Source of the DNA: a bacterium
Lineage (GTDB): Bacteria > Fidelibacterota > Marinisomatia > Marinisomatales > JAHJCW01
Assembly (NCBI GenBank): GCA_028282845.1
Contig: JANQGY010000008.1
Location: 19,854 to 83,853, forward strand
DNA: 64,000 nucleotides
Direction: 5' to 3'
Program-made: the position numbers and the translations under genes
Shown: positions 40,686 through 51,562 of the stretch, piece after piece
How positions within the stretch are numbered: the stretch's first letter is position 1
Layout of the letters: the number at the start of each line of letters is the position of its first letter
The notes under the pieces: generated by a model
Database searches by the model: none
The model's input: the letters and a program-made list of their open reading frames with translations, nothing else
What the model was told of the DNA's origin: nothing

Positions 40686-41231
40686 CTACCCTTCTAAAAC
40701 CGTAATGGAATCGTTGGTATAGATACATAAATCAGAGGCAATTTTAAGCGATTCTTTTACAACATCAAAAGCGGACTTGGTCGTATTATCTAATAGCGCG
40801 GTAGCGGCAGCATGGGCAAATCCGCCACCCGAGCCTATTGCAATTATCGGTCCATCCGGTTCAATAACATTTCCATCGCCCGATACAATAAAACTGCTTT
40901 TCCGATCCATTAACGCCAATAAGGCATCAAGATGGCGCAGATACTTATCAGTGCGCCATTCTTTCGCAAGTTCCACTACTGAACGTCGTAGATCACCTTC
41001 ATATTCATCCAATTTATTTTCAAATTTTTCAAACAAGGTCATAGCATCGGCGGCTGCGCCGGCAAAACCGCCAAGCACATTTCCTTTATCGGTTTCAAAT
41101 TGCCGTACTTTAACCGCCTTTTGCTTGAGAGCCATATCACCGAAAGTAACCTGCCCGTCACCGCCAAGCGCTACCTTATTCTTTTTGCGCACACCTAAAA
41201 TTGTAGTTGATTTGATATTGATTTTATCCAA
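40686..41231 (-). CDS. hslV: ATP-dependent protease peptidase subunit HslV
   Basis: 181 residues. The proteasome-beta fold start TTILGVRKKNKVALGGDGQVTFG is preceded by an eight-residue leader (MDKINIKS), so processing must free the Thr9 nucleophile; many HslV proteins have only Met before it. GGFAGAAADAMTLFE and AIGSGGGFAHAAATALL are family motifs. It forms the dodecameric core of HslUV. It is 9 bases after hflC. Confidence 0.97.
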   Translation of the reverse strand: MDKINIKSTTILGVRKKNKVALGGDGQVTFGDMALKQKAVKVRQFETDKGNVLGGFAGAAADAMTLFEKFENKLDEYEGDLRRSVVELAKEWRTDKYLRHLDALLALMDRKSSFIVSGDGNVIEPDGPIIAIGSGGGFAHAAATALLDNTTKSAFDVVKESLKIASDLCIYTNDSITVLEG

Positions 41232-41240
41232 AACAAGATC

Positions 41241-42086
41241 CTATTCAGTCATTAATTCAAATAATTTTGAATTAGCCGGCAGAACCAACGTAGTGCTTGT
41301 ATCAATCACACTCCGATAGGTTTCCAACGTTTTCAGAAATTCATAAAAATTCGGATCGGCTGAGTATGCATCGGCATATATTTCCAATGCCGTTGCTTCT
41401 CCCTGTCCCCTTATTTCCTCGGCTAATTTGTAAGCATCTGCCAAAATAATTGTTTTTTCCTTTTCGGTTGATGCAATGATCTTTTGCGATTCTTCATCAC
41501 CTTCCGAACGGTATTGATTGGCTTGCCTTTCCCGCTCGGCTTTCATGCGGGCATAAATTGACTCTTCATTTTCCTGCGGCAGATCAACCCGTTTGATGCG
41601 AACATCCACTACTTCAATGCCATAGGGTTTGGTGGCTTCATAACTTGCCTGTGTTACAGCATCCATGATACTTTCACGGTTATCAGTAATGATTTCCTGC
41701 ATATTATGCAGACCCAATTCGCGTCTAATCTCAGAATACACTATATCATCGAGTCGTGTTACAGCGTTGGGGATTGCCTGTAAGGTCTGCATGAACAGCA
41801 ATGGATCAACTATTCTCCAACGGACATAATTATCAACAGTGAGGGTTTTTTTATCGGTACTCAATACTTCCGCCGGTTGAACATCGTATTCTAAAATACG
41901 CTTATCAAAAAACACTGCATTTTGAACGGGAGCAGGGAGCTTCCAATGTAAACCCGGTTCTTGGATTGTACGCACCGGTTTTCCAAATTGCAGTATAATA
42001 ACTTGCTCTTTTACATCAACTTTAAAAACCATTGTCAACAAAACAATCGCAACGAATACTAATAAAATTATTGTTATTCTCTTCAT
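41241..42086 (-). CDS. hflC: HflC, SPFH/prohibitin-family membrane protein
   Basis: 281 residues. One N-terminal membrane helix (5-20), then the SPFH domain (about 20-200: VKEQVIILQFGKPVRTIQEPGLHWKLP) and a coiled-coil region rich in Glu/Ala (KAERERQANQYRSEGDEESQKIIASTEKEKTI). It forms a large cage with HflK around FtsH protease. It follows hflK after 9 bases, the normal order. Confidence 0.96.
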   Translation of the reverse strand: MKRITIILLVFVAIVLLTMVFKVDVKEQVIILQFGKPVRTIQEPGLHWKLPAPVQNAVFFDKRILEYDVQPAEVLSTDKKTLTVDNYVRWRIVDPLLFMQTLQAIPNAVTRLDDIVYSEIRRELGLHNMQEIITDNRESIMDAVTQASYEATKPYGIEVVDVRIKRVDLPQENEESIYARMKAERERQANQYRSEGDEESQKIIASTEKEKTIILADAYKLAEEIRGQGEATALEIYADAYSADPNFYEFLKTLETYRSVIDTSTTLVLPANSKLFELMTE

Positions 42087-42095
42087 TTTCGCCTC

Positions 42096-43055
42096 CTATT
42101 CACCAGTCAAATTGAGGAAATTCAGCAAATTTCCGTCTTTTTCACTCGGGACAATATATTTCTTAACACCCGGTAATATTTCTTCCATCGCTTCAAGGTA
42201 CAAACGTTTCTTGGTTACATCACGCGCTTTGCGGTATTCGACTAACATTGCACGGAACTTAGCCACATCGCCTTCCGCTCTTTTAATGCGCGCTTCTTTA
42301 AACGCTTCCGCTTCCCTGAGCATTGCTTGGGCTTCTCCCCGTGCTTTGGGAATTACGTCATTACGATACCCCTGCGCTTCGTTGATCTTGCGATTCTTAT
42401 CTTCTTTAGCCGATGCCACATCCTTAAAGGCAAATTCGACCTGCTTGGGCGGTGAAACCGATTGCAACTGAACAGCTACAATCAATATGCCGGTTTCGTA
42501 TTTATCTACAATTGATTGTAATAATTCTTTAGTTTCTTCCTGAATTTGGAACTTACCGGTTGTTAATGCTTCATCAATTGAATGTTGCCCGATTATCGTT
42601 CTGAGTGCGGCTTCCGATGCTTCCCGCATGGTTATTTCCGGTTCTACAAAATTAAACAAATACTTTACCGCATCTTTAATCTTATATTGTACGATCAATT
42701 CGGCATCAACAATATTCTCGTCTCCGGTCAACATTAAACTTTCATGCTCAACTTTCCTGAATTGTTGATTACCGATATGTCGAAATCCGATTTCAGTTCT
42801 TTTAACTTCTGTCACTTTGGGAGTATTCACCTGTTCAATCGGATAAGGTAGATGATATCTTAAACCTGATTGTGCCACTCGTGTTACTTTTCCAAATGTC
42901 CTGACCACTCCAACTTCATCGGGACCGACGCTATAAATACCGGTCAAGAGCCAAATACCGATTACAATCCCAATCAACGGAATTATACCTAATGAAAATA
43001 ATCGGTCGGGAATTGTTATCTCGGTATCGCCAAAAACAATTTTTCTTCCTGCCAT
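42096..43055 (-). CDS. hflK: HflK, SPFH/prohibitin-family membrane protein
   Basis: 319 residues. A membrane helix (about 25-43) lies near the N-terminus, then the SPFH domain (VGPDEVGVVRTFGKVTRVAQSGLRYHLPYPIEQV) and an Ala/Glu/Arg-rich coiled coil (about 225-290). It lacks the long Gly-rich N-terminus of the E. coli protein. Partner of HflC in control of FtsH. It starts 10 bases after rpoN. Confidence 0.96.
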   Translation of the reverse strand: MAGRKIVFGDTEITIPDRLFSLGIIPLIGIVIGIWLLTGIYSVGPDEVGVVRTFGKVTRVAQSGLRYHLPYPIEQVNTPKVTEVKRTEIGFRHIGNQQFRKVEHESLMLTGDENIVDAELIVQYKIKDAVKYLFNFVEPEITMREASEAALRTIIGQHSIDEALTTGKFQIQEETKELLQSIVDKYETGILIVAVQLQSVSPPKQVEFAFKDVASAKEDKNRKINEAQGYRNDVIPKARGEAQAMLREAEAFKEARIKRAEGDVAKFRAMLVEYRKARDVTKKRLYLEAMEEILPGVKKYIVPSEKDGNLLNFLNLTGE

Positions 43056-43065
43056 AATTACCTCT

Positions 43066-44418
43066 CTATTTTATCTCCCGCCGCAAGCGCGCCACGGGAT
43101 AATTCAATTGTTCACGATATTTCGCTACCGTACGACGGGCAACGTTATATCCGACAGCTTTCAATTTTTCAGCTAATTTTTCATCATTCAAAGGTTTCTT
43201 CTTATTCTCGCTGTCAATTATATCTTTTAATACTTGTTTAATAATATTAGTACTGATCGTTTCACCGTCATCTTTCTGCGCACTTTCCGTAAAAAATGAT
43301 TTCAATTCAAAAATCCCAAATGATGTATCCACATATTTACCACGTGTTGATCGGCTGATGGTAGAAATGTCCATTTCGATCTCATCGGCAATATCCTGCA
43401 ATTTCATAGGATGCAAATCCTTAGTATCTCCTGAGAAAAATTGCGGTTGCTTGTCAATTATCGCTTTCATCACCCGAATTAATGTATTACGTCTTTGTTT
43501 AATAGCCTCAATAAACCAATTAGCTGAATCGGTTTGTTCTTTCAAATATTTTCTTGCATCGGTGGATAACTGTGCGCTTTCCTCCAACAATCCCATATAA
43601 TCAGGGCTTAATCGTAATTCCGGCAAACCCGAATCATAGGTTTGAATACTCCAATCACCATCACGTTCCCTAACGATCAAATCAGGCACCACAACTTCAT
43701 CCCTGCTAATAATTTTTCCTTCACCGGGGCGCGGATTAAGCTGTTTTATAACGTCCATTGCTTCGGAAAGTTCATCGGTTGTACAACCGAGTTTACGTTG
43801 TAAAACCTCATAGCGTTTATTGCTGAAATCCTCCAAATAGCGATCAATGATCCTATAAGCGATGGTATCCGGCTTGTCCTCTATTTGAAGCAGTAAACAT
43901 TCACGCAGATCCCGCGACGCGATCCCGACCGGTTCAAGATGTTGAACAAAATTCAACACTTTCTCAACATTCGCTTCACTTACATTTAAGCGATCGGCAA
44001 TTAGCGCAATATCAACAGTGAAATAACCGCGGTCATCCAAATTCCACAATATTTCTTCTGCGATCATGTGCTCAGTTCCGGTTAAATCGTAAATATCTAA
44101 CTGATTGACCAGTTCTTCAATAAAATCCAATTGATACTGTTGCGGAAATTCTTTTTGATCCGGTGAATATTGGAATAATGTTGTCGGTTCTGGTGAATCA
44201 GCCTCAAATGATATATCAAGCGAATCATTATCGGTTTCCTCGGTTGCGGGTGAGACATTATCCTCATTCCCGATTTCTTCAAGCACCGGATTAGTTTCTA
44301 ATTCGTTTAATATCTTTTGTTCAAGGTTAACAATATTCAGCTGTAATAATTTCGCCAGCATAATTTGCCGCGGGGCAAGGATTTGTTTCTGAGTTAACTT
44401 TTGCTGTAATCTTTGCAT
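43066..44418 (-). CDS. rpoN: RNA polymerase sigma-54 factor
   Basis: 450 residues. N-terminal glutamine/leucine-rich region I (MQRLQQKLTQKQILAPRQIMLAKLLQLN), acidic region II, a core-binding domain, an HTH (LQDIADEIEMDISTISRSTRGKYVDT) and the RpoN box ARRTVAKYRE near the end. The start overlaps the lptB stop (TAATG), matching the common lptB-rpoN linkage. It would serve the promoter at 21735 together with the NtrX-like activator. Confidence 0.97.
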   Translation of the reverse strand: MQRLQQKLTQKQILAPRQIMLAKLLQLNIVNLEQKILNELETNPVLEEIGNEDNVSPATEETDNDSLDISFEADSPEPTTLFQYSPDQKEFPQQYQLDFIEELVNQLDIYDLTGTEHMIAEEILWNLDDRGYFTVDIALIADRLNVSEANVEKVLNFVQHLEPVGIASRDLRECLLLQIEDKPDTIAYRIIDRYLEDFSNKRYEVLQRKLGCTTDELSEAMDVIKQLNPRPGEGKIISRDEVVVPDLIVRERDGDWSIQTYDSGLPELRLSPDYMGLLEESAQLSTDARKYLKEQTDSANWFIEAIKQRRNTLIRVMKAIIDKQPQFFSGDTKDLHPMKLQDIADEIEMDISTISRSTRGKYVDTSFGIFELKSFFTESAQKDDGETISTNIIKQVLKDIIDSENKKKPLNDEKLAEKLKAVGYNVARRTVAKYREQLNYPVARLRREIK

Positions 44419-45149
44419 TATAACTGAAATCGTTGTCCAAGATACAATTTGCGGACTTCATCGTCTCCGGCTAACTCTGTTGATGTGCCGGACTTTAAAA
44501 TTCTTCCTTCATACAACAAATATGACCGGTCTGTAATTGATAATGTCTCACGGACATTGTGATCGGTGATCAAAACTCCGATGTCTCTATTTTTTAAGGA
44601 GTGAACAATAGATTGTATATCTTCCACTGCAATCGGGTCAATTCCGGCAAAGGGTTCATCCAATAATATAAAATCAGGGTTGAGCGCCAGTGTGCGACAT
44701 ATCTCCACGCGGCGGCGTTCACCGCCGGATAAATTATAACCTTTATTATTGCGGATATGCTGTATTGATAAATCGTCTAACAGGTTTTCGATAATTTTTT
44801 CCCTTTTTTCATGGGGATGATCCGTCATTTCCAAAACCAAACGCAGATTATTCTCCACGGTTAGCTTGCCGAAAATCGAAGGTTCCTGTGATAAATATCC
44901 TAAACCCAAACGCGACCTTTTGTACATTGCCAAATCGGTAATGTCTTCTCCATCCAAAAGGATATTACCTTTAGTCGGTTTTATCATTCCGGTAATCATA
45001 TAGAAGGTCGTCGTCTTCCCGGCACCGTTCGGACCAAGCAACCCTACAATCTCACCCTTTTGTACTTCAACATTGACATCGTTCACGACCCAGCGTTTGC
45101 CATACTGTTTGAAAAGTGAGCTCGTTTGTAATCCTGTATGTTTGGTCAT
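44418..45149 (-). CDS. lptB: LPS export ABC transporter ATP-binding protein LptB
   Basis: 243 residues from the ATG at 45149, which overlaps the lptC stop as ATGA; an upstream in-frame start at 45185 lies inside lptC. Walker A LGPNGAGKTT, Q-loop YLSQEPSIF, signature LSGGERRRVEI, Walker B LLDEPFAGID and the H-loop ITDHNVRETL are typical of LptB. It powers extraction of LPS from the inner membrane with LptF/G, which are not in this window. Confidence 0.97.
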   Translation of the reverse strand: MTKHTGLQTSSLFKQYGKRWVVNDVNVEVQKGEIVGLLGPNGAGKTTTFYMITGMIKPTKGNILLDGEDITDLAMYKRSRLGLGYLSQEPSIFGKLTVENNLRLVLEMTDHPHEKREKIIENLLDDLSIQHIRNNKGYNLSGGERRRVEICRTLALNPDFILLDEPFAGIDPIAVEDIQSIVHSLKNRDIGVLITDHNVRETLSITDRSYLLYEGRILKSGTSTELAGDDEVRKLYLGQRFQL

Positions 45150-45676
45150 TTGCCGGTTACTCCGCTCGGTTTGAGAATTTTCCACTGTTCCATGTTTATA
45201 TCGGATTGAAATCCGACACCGTACAGAGTGTCATTTGATTCCGTAGTGATCATAACTGAATCTTCGGTGAAGATCACTTCTTTTTTATTATCCCAAGTTA
45301 AAGTATCGGTATATAAAGTAACACCGCTATCAGACTCTACTACGACATTATCCATTGCCTGCAAAAAATTTACCTGCTCATTTATTTGAGCCTTGTCGGC
45401 AAACAAAGTTGAGATCAACTTTTCTTCAGTATTGTAAAAATCCATTTTAACATTATCTTCAAGAAAAATGCTGCTGTTCTCATTAAATTGTTCGAGATAC
45501 TCGGCTTCAATAATAGCCCGCAATTTTCCGGAATGGGTGATCGTTATATTCACGTCCCAACTCATTTGATCAGGTGTGTCAACCGGCTCGCTCTTAGTTT
45601 GTTCAGCATTATTTACCGGAGATGAACAGCTCACTAAGAACAAAATTATAAATATTGATATTTGTATCTTTGCCAC
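45146..45676 (-). CDS. lptC: LptC-like LPS export protein (lipoprotein form)
   Basis: 176 residues from a GTG start at 45676 that overlaps the kdsC stop by one base (TAGTG). The N-terminus is hydrophobic with a lipobox FLVSCSS (Cys17), so it may be lipid-anchored instead of using a plain membrane helix. The rest is a single OstA/LptC beta-jellyroll (about 40-165: IFLEDNVKMDFYNTEEKLISTLFADKAQINEQ, VVVESDSGVTLYTDTLTWDNKKEVIFTEDSV). It forms the periplasmic bridge with LptA. A separate lptA gene is absent from its usual place between lptC and lptB. Confidence 0.87.
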   Translation of the reverse strand: MAKIQISIFIILFLVSCSSPVNNAEQTKSEPVDTPDQMSWDVNITITHSGKLRAIIEAEYLEQFNENSSIFLEDNVKMDFYNTEEKLISTLFADKAQINEQVNFLQAMDNVVVESDSGVTLYTDTLTWDNKKEVIFTEDSVMITTESNDTLYGVGFQSDINMEQWKILKPSGVTGK

Positions 45677-46221
45677 TATTTATTTTTAAAGATTTTCATT
45701 TTGACAGTTTGCAGTGCTTCCTCATAACGACCTTGAACGGTAATAATCCAATCTATGGCTTCTCGAAATGCCCCATCTCCACCACTTTTGGCAGTAATGT
45801 GGAGGGCAACATCTTTGATTATATCAACAGCATTAGCTACGGCAATCGGAACACCTGCTATCTCCATTACCGGCAGATCAATTATATCATCGCCTAAATA
45901 GGCGATCTCCTCATCCTCCAAGTCGTATTTTTCCTTTAGTTCGGTATATGGTTCAATTTTATCCAAAGTACCATTATAAACATCCTCAATCCTCATTTCC
46001 TTTGCTCTGATCGAAGTTGCCTTGGAATATCTGCCGGATATCAAAGCGATCTTTAATCCGGTAGCACGCGCCATTGCGATGCCGGAACCGTCGGTAACAT
46101 TAAACTTCTTTAATTCCTCACCGGAACTGCTTTTATATATTGTTCCGTCAGTTAGAACACCGTCAACATCGGAGATTAACATTTTAATTTTGGCAACTTT
46201 TTCTCTGATCTGTTTACCCAT
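45676..46221 (-). CDS. kdsC: 3-deoxy-D-manno-octulosonate 8-phosphate phosphatase KdsC
   Basis: 181 residues from the ATG at 46221, overlapping kdsA by 8 bases; a longer frame from 46359 would run antiphase through kdsA. HAD motifs: ISDVDGVLTDG (the nucleophile and acid Asp), ALISGR, and GDDIIDLPVM. The small capless form is exactly KdsC. It removes phosphate from Kdo-8-phosphate. Confidence 0.96.
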   Translation of the reverse strand: MGKQIREKVAKIKMLISDVDGVLTDGTIYKSSSGEELKKFNVTDGSGIAMARATGLKIALISGRYSKATSIRAKEMRIEDVYNGTLDKIEPYTELKEKYDLEDEEIAYLGDDIIDLPVMEIAGVPIAVANAVDIIKDVALHITAKSGGDGAFREAIDWIITVQGRYEEALQTVKMKIFKNK

Positions 46222-47035
46222 TGACTGCCTTCCTGATTTTTTGCACCTGAACCAATAATTGCTCCAATTGATCCAAGGACCACTGTGTGGCAGCATCCGA
46301 TTTTGCTTGCTCAACATCGTCATGTACTTCCAAAAATAATCCATCGCAGCCGGCGGCAACCGCTGCTTTTACAAGATTGGGAATATATTTACGTAAACCT
46401 CCGGTAGTATTGCCTGAATTGCCGGGCATCTGAGAACTATGCGTGCCGTCAAAAATAACCGGATAACCGGTTTCTTCCTGCATGATCGGTATAGAACGCA
46501 TGTCAACTGTTAAACTATCAAAACCAAAACTGTTGCCGCGTTCAGTTAATAATATATTTGAATTGCCGGTACTTTCAATTTTTTTAGTTATATGTCCTAT
46601 TTTCCAAGGTGACAAAAATTGACCTTTTTTAACGTTGATCGGCTTACCGGTTCCTCCGGCGGCAACGAGCAAATCGCTCTGCCGGCATAAAAATGCGGGA
46701 ATTTGAATAATATCGGCTACCTCTGCTAGAGCATCAGCTTGATCGGGCAAATGAATATCCGTGATTATCGGGACACCGACTTCGTTCTTAACTTCAGCTA
46801 ATATTTTTAAACCGTCGTCGAGCCCGGGTCCTCGAAATGAATCCACGGAAGTTCGATTAGCCTTATCAAATGAACTCTTAAAGATGAACGGTATTAAGAG
46901 AGCGTCAGTAATTTGTTTAATTGCTGTTGCCATTTTTAGCACATGCTCGCGGCTCTCAATAACACAAGGTCCGGCAATCAGCGGTAAGTCTTTACCGCCA
47001 AATTTAATTGACTTGTCTATTCTTATTTTTTTCAA
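46214..47035 (-). CDS. kdsA: 3-deoxy-8-phosphooctulonate synthase KdsA
   Basis: 273 residues. Typical motifs include LIAGPCVIESREH, FKSSFDKANRTS, ITDIHLPDQ, QIPAFLCRQSDLLVAA and FDGTHSSQMPG. The CxxxH-like metal site appears as PCVIE, as in metal-dependent members. It condenses PEP with arabinose-5-phosphate. It is 7 bases after pyrG. Confidence 0.97.
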   Translation of the reverse strand: MKKIRIDKSIKFGGKDLPLIAGPCVIESREHVLKMATAIKQITDALLIPFIFKSSFDKANRTSVDSFRGPGLDDGLKILAEVKNEVGVPIITDIHLPDQADALAEVADIIQIPAFLCRQSDLLVAAGGTGKPINVKKGQFLSPWKIGHITKKIESTGNSNILLTERGNSFGFDSLTVDMRSIPIMQEETGYPVIFDGTHSSQMPGNSGNTTGGLRKYIPNLVKAAVAAGCDGLFLEVHDDVEQAKSDAATQWSLDQLEQLLVQVQKIRKAVNG

Positions 47036-47042
47036 TTTTGAT

Positions 47043-49399
<2,357 letters not shown>

Positions 49400-49499
49400 T
49401 ATCGGCTAACTCCGAGATTTTTTATAAGATTTTGGATAATCATTTTCCAAAGAATTAGTCGGGCGAAGTTATTGTTTGTAAATTCCAAATACAAGGAAA

Positions 49500-50162
49500 A
49501 TGGAAAAAACACAATATTTTACAGTGGCAAATATCAACGCTACAACCGATCGGATGTTTAAGGATTTGAAGCAAAATGTGGCGTTGCATTCCGATAAATT
49601 GGATATTGATAAATCGGCTTTATTGATCCTTGACATGCAACGTTTCTTCTTCGATGAAACATCGCACGCCTTTATGCCAAGCGCCTCAGCCATTCTAAAG
49701 CCAATTCTAAAATTATCTGATTTGTATATTCAAAACGATCGTCCGATCATAATGACAAGACATATAAACACTTCCGAAAATGCCAAAATGATGGACTATT
49801 GGTGGCGTGATATTCTGACTGAAGAAAGTCCGTTCAGCGAATTGATTCCCGAAATCGCGAATACTCGAAACCTAACAAAAATAATCCGGAAAGCACAATA
49901 CGATGCCTTCCATGAAACCGAGCTTAACGAGACATTAATAAAATTAAATATTGAACAGCTTGTGATCGTCGGAGTGATAACGCATCTATGCTGTGAAACG
50001 ACAGCCCGTTCGGCTTTTGTGCATGGTTATAATGTCTTCTTTCCGATTGACGGAACGGTAACCTATAATGCCAATATTCATAAGGCAACGCTGACCACTC
50101 TTGCTCATGGCTTTGCTAACATTACTACGACTGAAAAACTATATGACCAAATCGTACGATAA
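49500..50162 (+). CDS. Isochorismatase-family cysteine hydrolase
   Basis: 220 residues. The family triad is present: Asp in LLILDMQRFFFD, Lys in KAQYDAF, and Cys in GVITHLCCETTARSAF. Nicotinamidases, isochorismatases and ureidoacrylate hydrolases share this fold. Its N-terminal leader YFTVANINATTDRMFKDLKQ and the style are closest to isochorismatase-like members, but no isochorismate synthase or siderophore genes are near. It leads a tight four-gene cluster and overlaps the methyltransferase by 20 bases. Confidence 0.85.
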   Translation: MEKTQYFTVANINATTDRMFKDLKQNVALHSDKLDIDKSALLILDMQRFFFDETSHAFMPSASAILKPILKLSDLYIQNDRPIIMTRHINTSENAKMMDYWWRDILTEESPFSELIPEIANTRNLTKIIRKAQYDAFHETELNETLIKLNIEQLVIVGVITHLCCETTARSAFVHGYNVFFPIDGTVTYNANIHKATLTTLAHGFANITTTEKLYDQIVR

Positions 50163-50703
50163 ACATTATCAGACGCCAAATTATTTTGGCGATCCCTATC
50201 CCGAACTGATTGAATTTTTCAAGCTACAGCGGCGCGGCAAATTGCTTGATCTTGGCTGCGGTCAAGGTAGAAATGCTATACCATTAGCTAAGCTTGGTTA
50301 TAAAGTAACCGGAATAGATTCATCAAAAGTTGGCATTCAAAATATGCTGCGAGTGACTGAATTACACAATTTAGAAATTGAGGGTATTGTGGGCGATATT
50401 TACAAAATTGATAATTATTCAGATTATGCTTATATACTGCTCGACAGCATTTTCCATTTCCAAAAACGTGATCGAATTAAAGAAACAAATTTAGTAAAGA
50501 GAATTATTGATCAGTCTGAAACCGGAACGGTCATTGTATTCTGTATCCGTGATTCCGGTAATAAAGTTAAAATCCTTAATGAATCTATTGATTATAATAA
50601 CTCAAAACCTGAACGACTACTCGACAGAAATATTAAATACAGTTTTGCGCATGAAGGGCAAACCTCAGACATTGATTATAAAATAATAGCGGTCAGAAAA
50701 TAA
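50143..50703 (+). CDS. Class I SAM-dependent methyltransferase
   Basis: 186 residues from the ATG at 50143. Motif I is LLDLGCGQGRNAIPLAKLGYKVTGIDSS, as in TehB and small thiol/oxyanion methyltransferases; IVGDIY and YILLDSIFHF mark motifs II and III. An earlier in-frame start at 50101 would lie deep inside the previous gene. The substrate is unknown. It ends directly before the flavoprotein start. Confidence 0.87.
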   Translation: MTKSYDKHYQTPNYFGDPYPELIEFFKLQRRGKLLDLGCGQGRNAIPLAKLGYKVTGIDSSKVGIQNMLRVTELHNLEIEGIVGDIYKIDNYSDYAYILLDSIFHFQKRDRIKETNLVKRIIDQSETGTVIVFCIRDSGNKVKILNESIDYNNSKPERLLDRNIKYSFAHEGQTSDIDYKIIAVRK

Positions 50704-51561
50704 TTGATCAATAATTCCAACAGAACAGTAATTATCATCGGTGCCGGCCCAGCCGGAATTGCCTGTGCAACCCAACTAAAAAGATACAATATTGATCCAT
50801 TAATATTTGAAAAGGAATCAATTGGTGGTTTGATCAAAAATGCCAATTTAATTGAGAATTATCCCGGATTCCCAAATGGAATTGACGGCAATGAGTTTAT
50901 TAAATTATTAGATGAACAGCTTGTAAATAATGATATAAAAATCATCTTTGAAGAAATAATGTCAATTGAGCAGACAGTTTGCGGGTTCAATGTTAAATCA
51001 AAAAATAGCGCGTATTGTTCAGACTATGTTGTGCTTGCAACAGGGACAAAACCGATCATACCGGAGATTTTTGATAAATATATCGGAAATAAAATTTTTA
51101 CCGAAATTTATCAATTAGGGAAAATCAGTGATAAAACCGTGGCAATCATCGGAGCCGGCGATTGTGCTTTTGATTATGCTATGAATCTATGCTCTGAAAA
51201 TAAGGTAATCATACTCAACAGAAGTGCCCGAATAAAAGCTTTGCCAATTCTGCAGAACCGCGTGTTTGAACAGCAAAATATTCAATATTTTAGCAATACC
51301 GTTGTAACAGAAGTTGAATCTGTGGATGAGGAGTTAGTACTATCAACCAACAATACTGCCAATATCATCCGAGTTGATTATTTACTTATTGCAGTTGGTC
51401 GTTTACCGAATTTAGATTTTGTAGGCAGGCAAGCACTAAATAACCCGAATTTGTTTCAGATCGGTGATGTAAAAAATGGATTGTTTCGTCAGACATCTAT
51501 CGCCATTGGAGATGGAATTAATATGGCCATGAAAATTAATAGTAGCTTATCGAAGGAATGA
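50704..51561 (+). CDS. FAD/NAD(P)-dependent oxidoreductase, thioredoxin-reductase fold without the CxxC
   Basis: 285 residues from a TTG codon that follows the methyltransferase stop with no gap. FAD motif IIIGAGPAGIACATQL, NADP motif VAIIGAGDCAFDYAMNL, and the final ATG-like FQIGDVKNGLFRQTSIAIGDGI. The redox CxxC of thioredoxin reductase is absent, so it must hand electrons to another acceptor such as ferredoxin, flavodoxin or the radical SAM enzyme next to it. The last is inference from position (1-base gap). Confidence 0.85.
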   Translation: MINNSNRTVIIIGAGPAGIACATQLKRYNIDPLIFEKESIGGLIKNANLIENYPGFPNGIDGNEFIKLLDEQLVNNDIKIIFEEIMSIEQTVCGFNVKSKNSAYCSDYVVLATGTKPIIPEIFDKYIGNKIFTEIYQLGKISDKTVAIIGAGDCAFDYAMNLCSENKVIILNRSARIKALPILQNRVFEQQNIQYFSNTVVTEVESVDEELVLSTNNTANIIRVDYLLIAVGRLPNLDFVGRQALNNPNLFQIGDVKNGLFRQTSIAIGDGINMAMKINSSLSKE

Positions 51562-51562
51562 A

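Noticed and set aside
46222..46359. Longer N-terminus for KdsC
   Set aside because: It would be an out-of-frame translation of kdsA; the ATG at 46221 gives the standard KdsC length.
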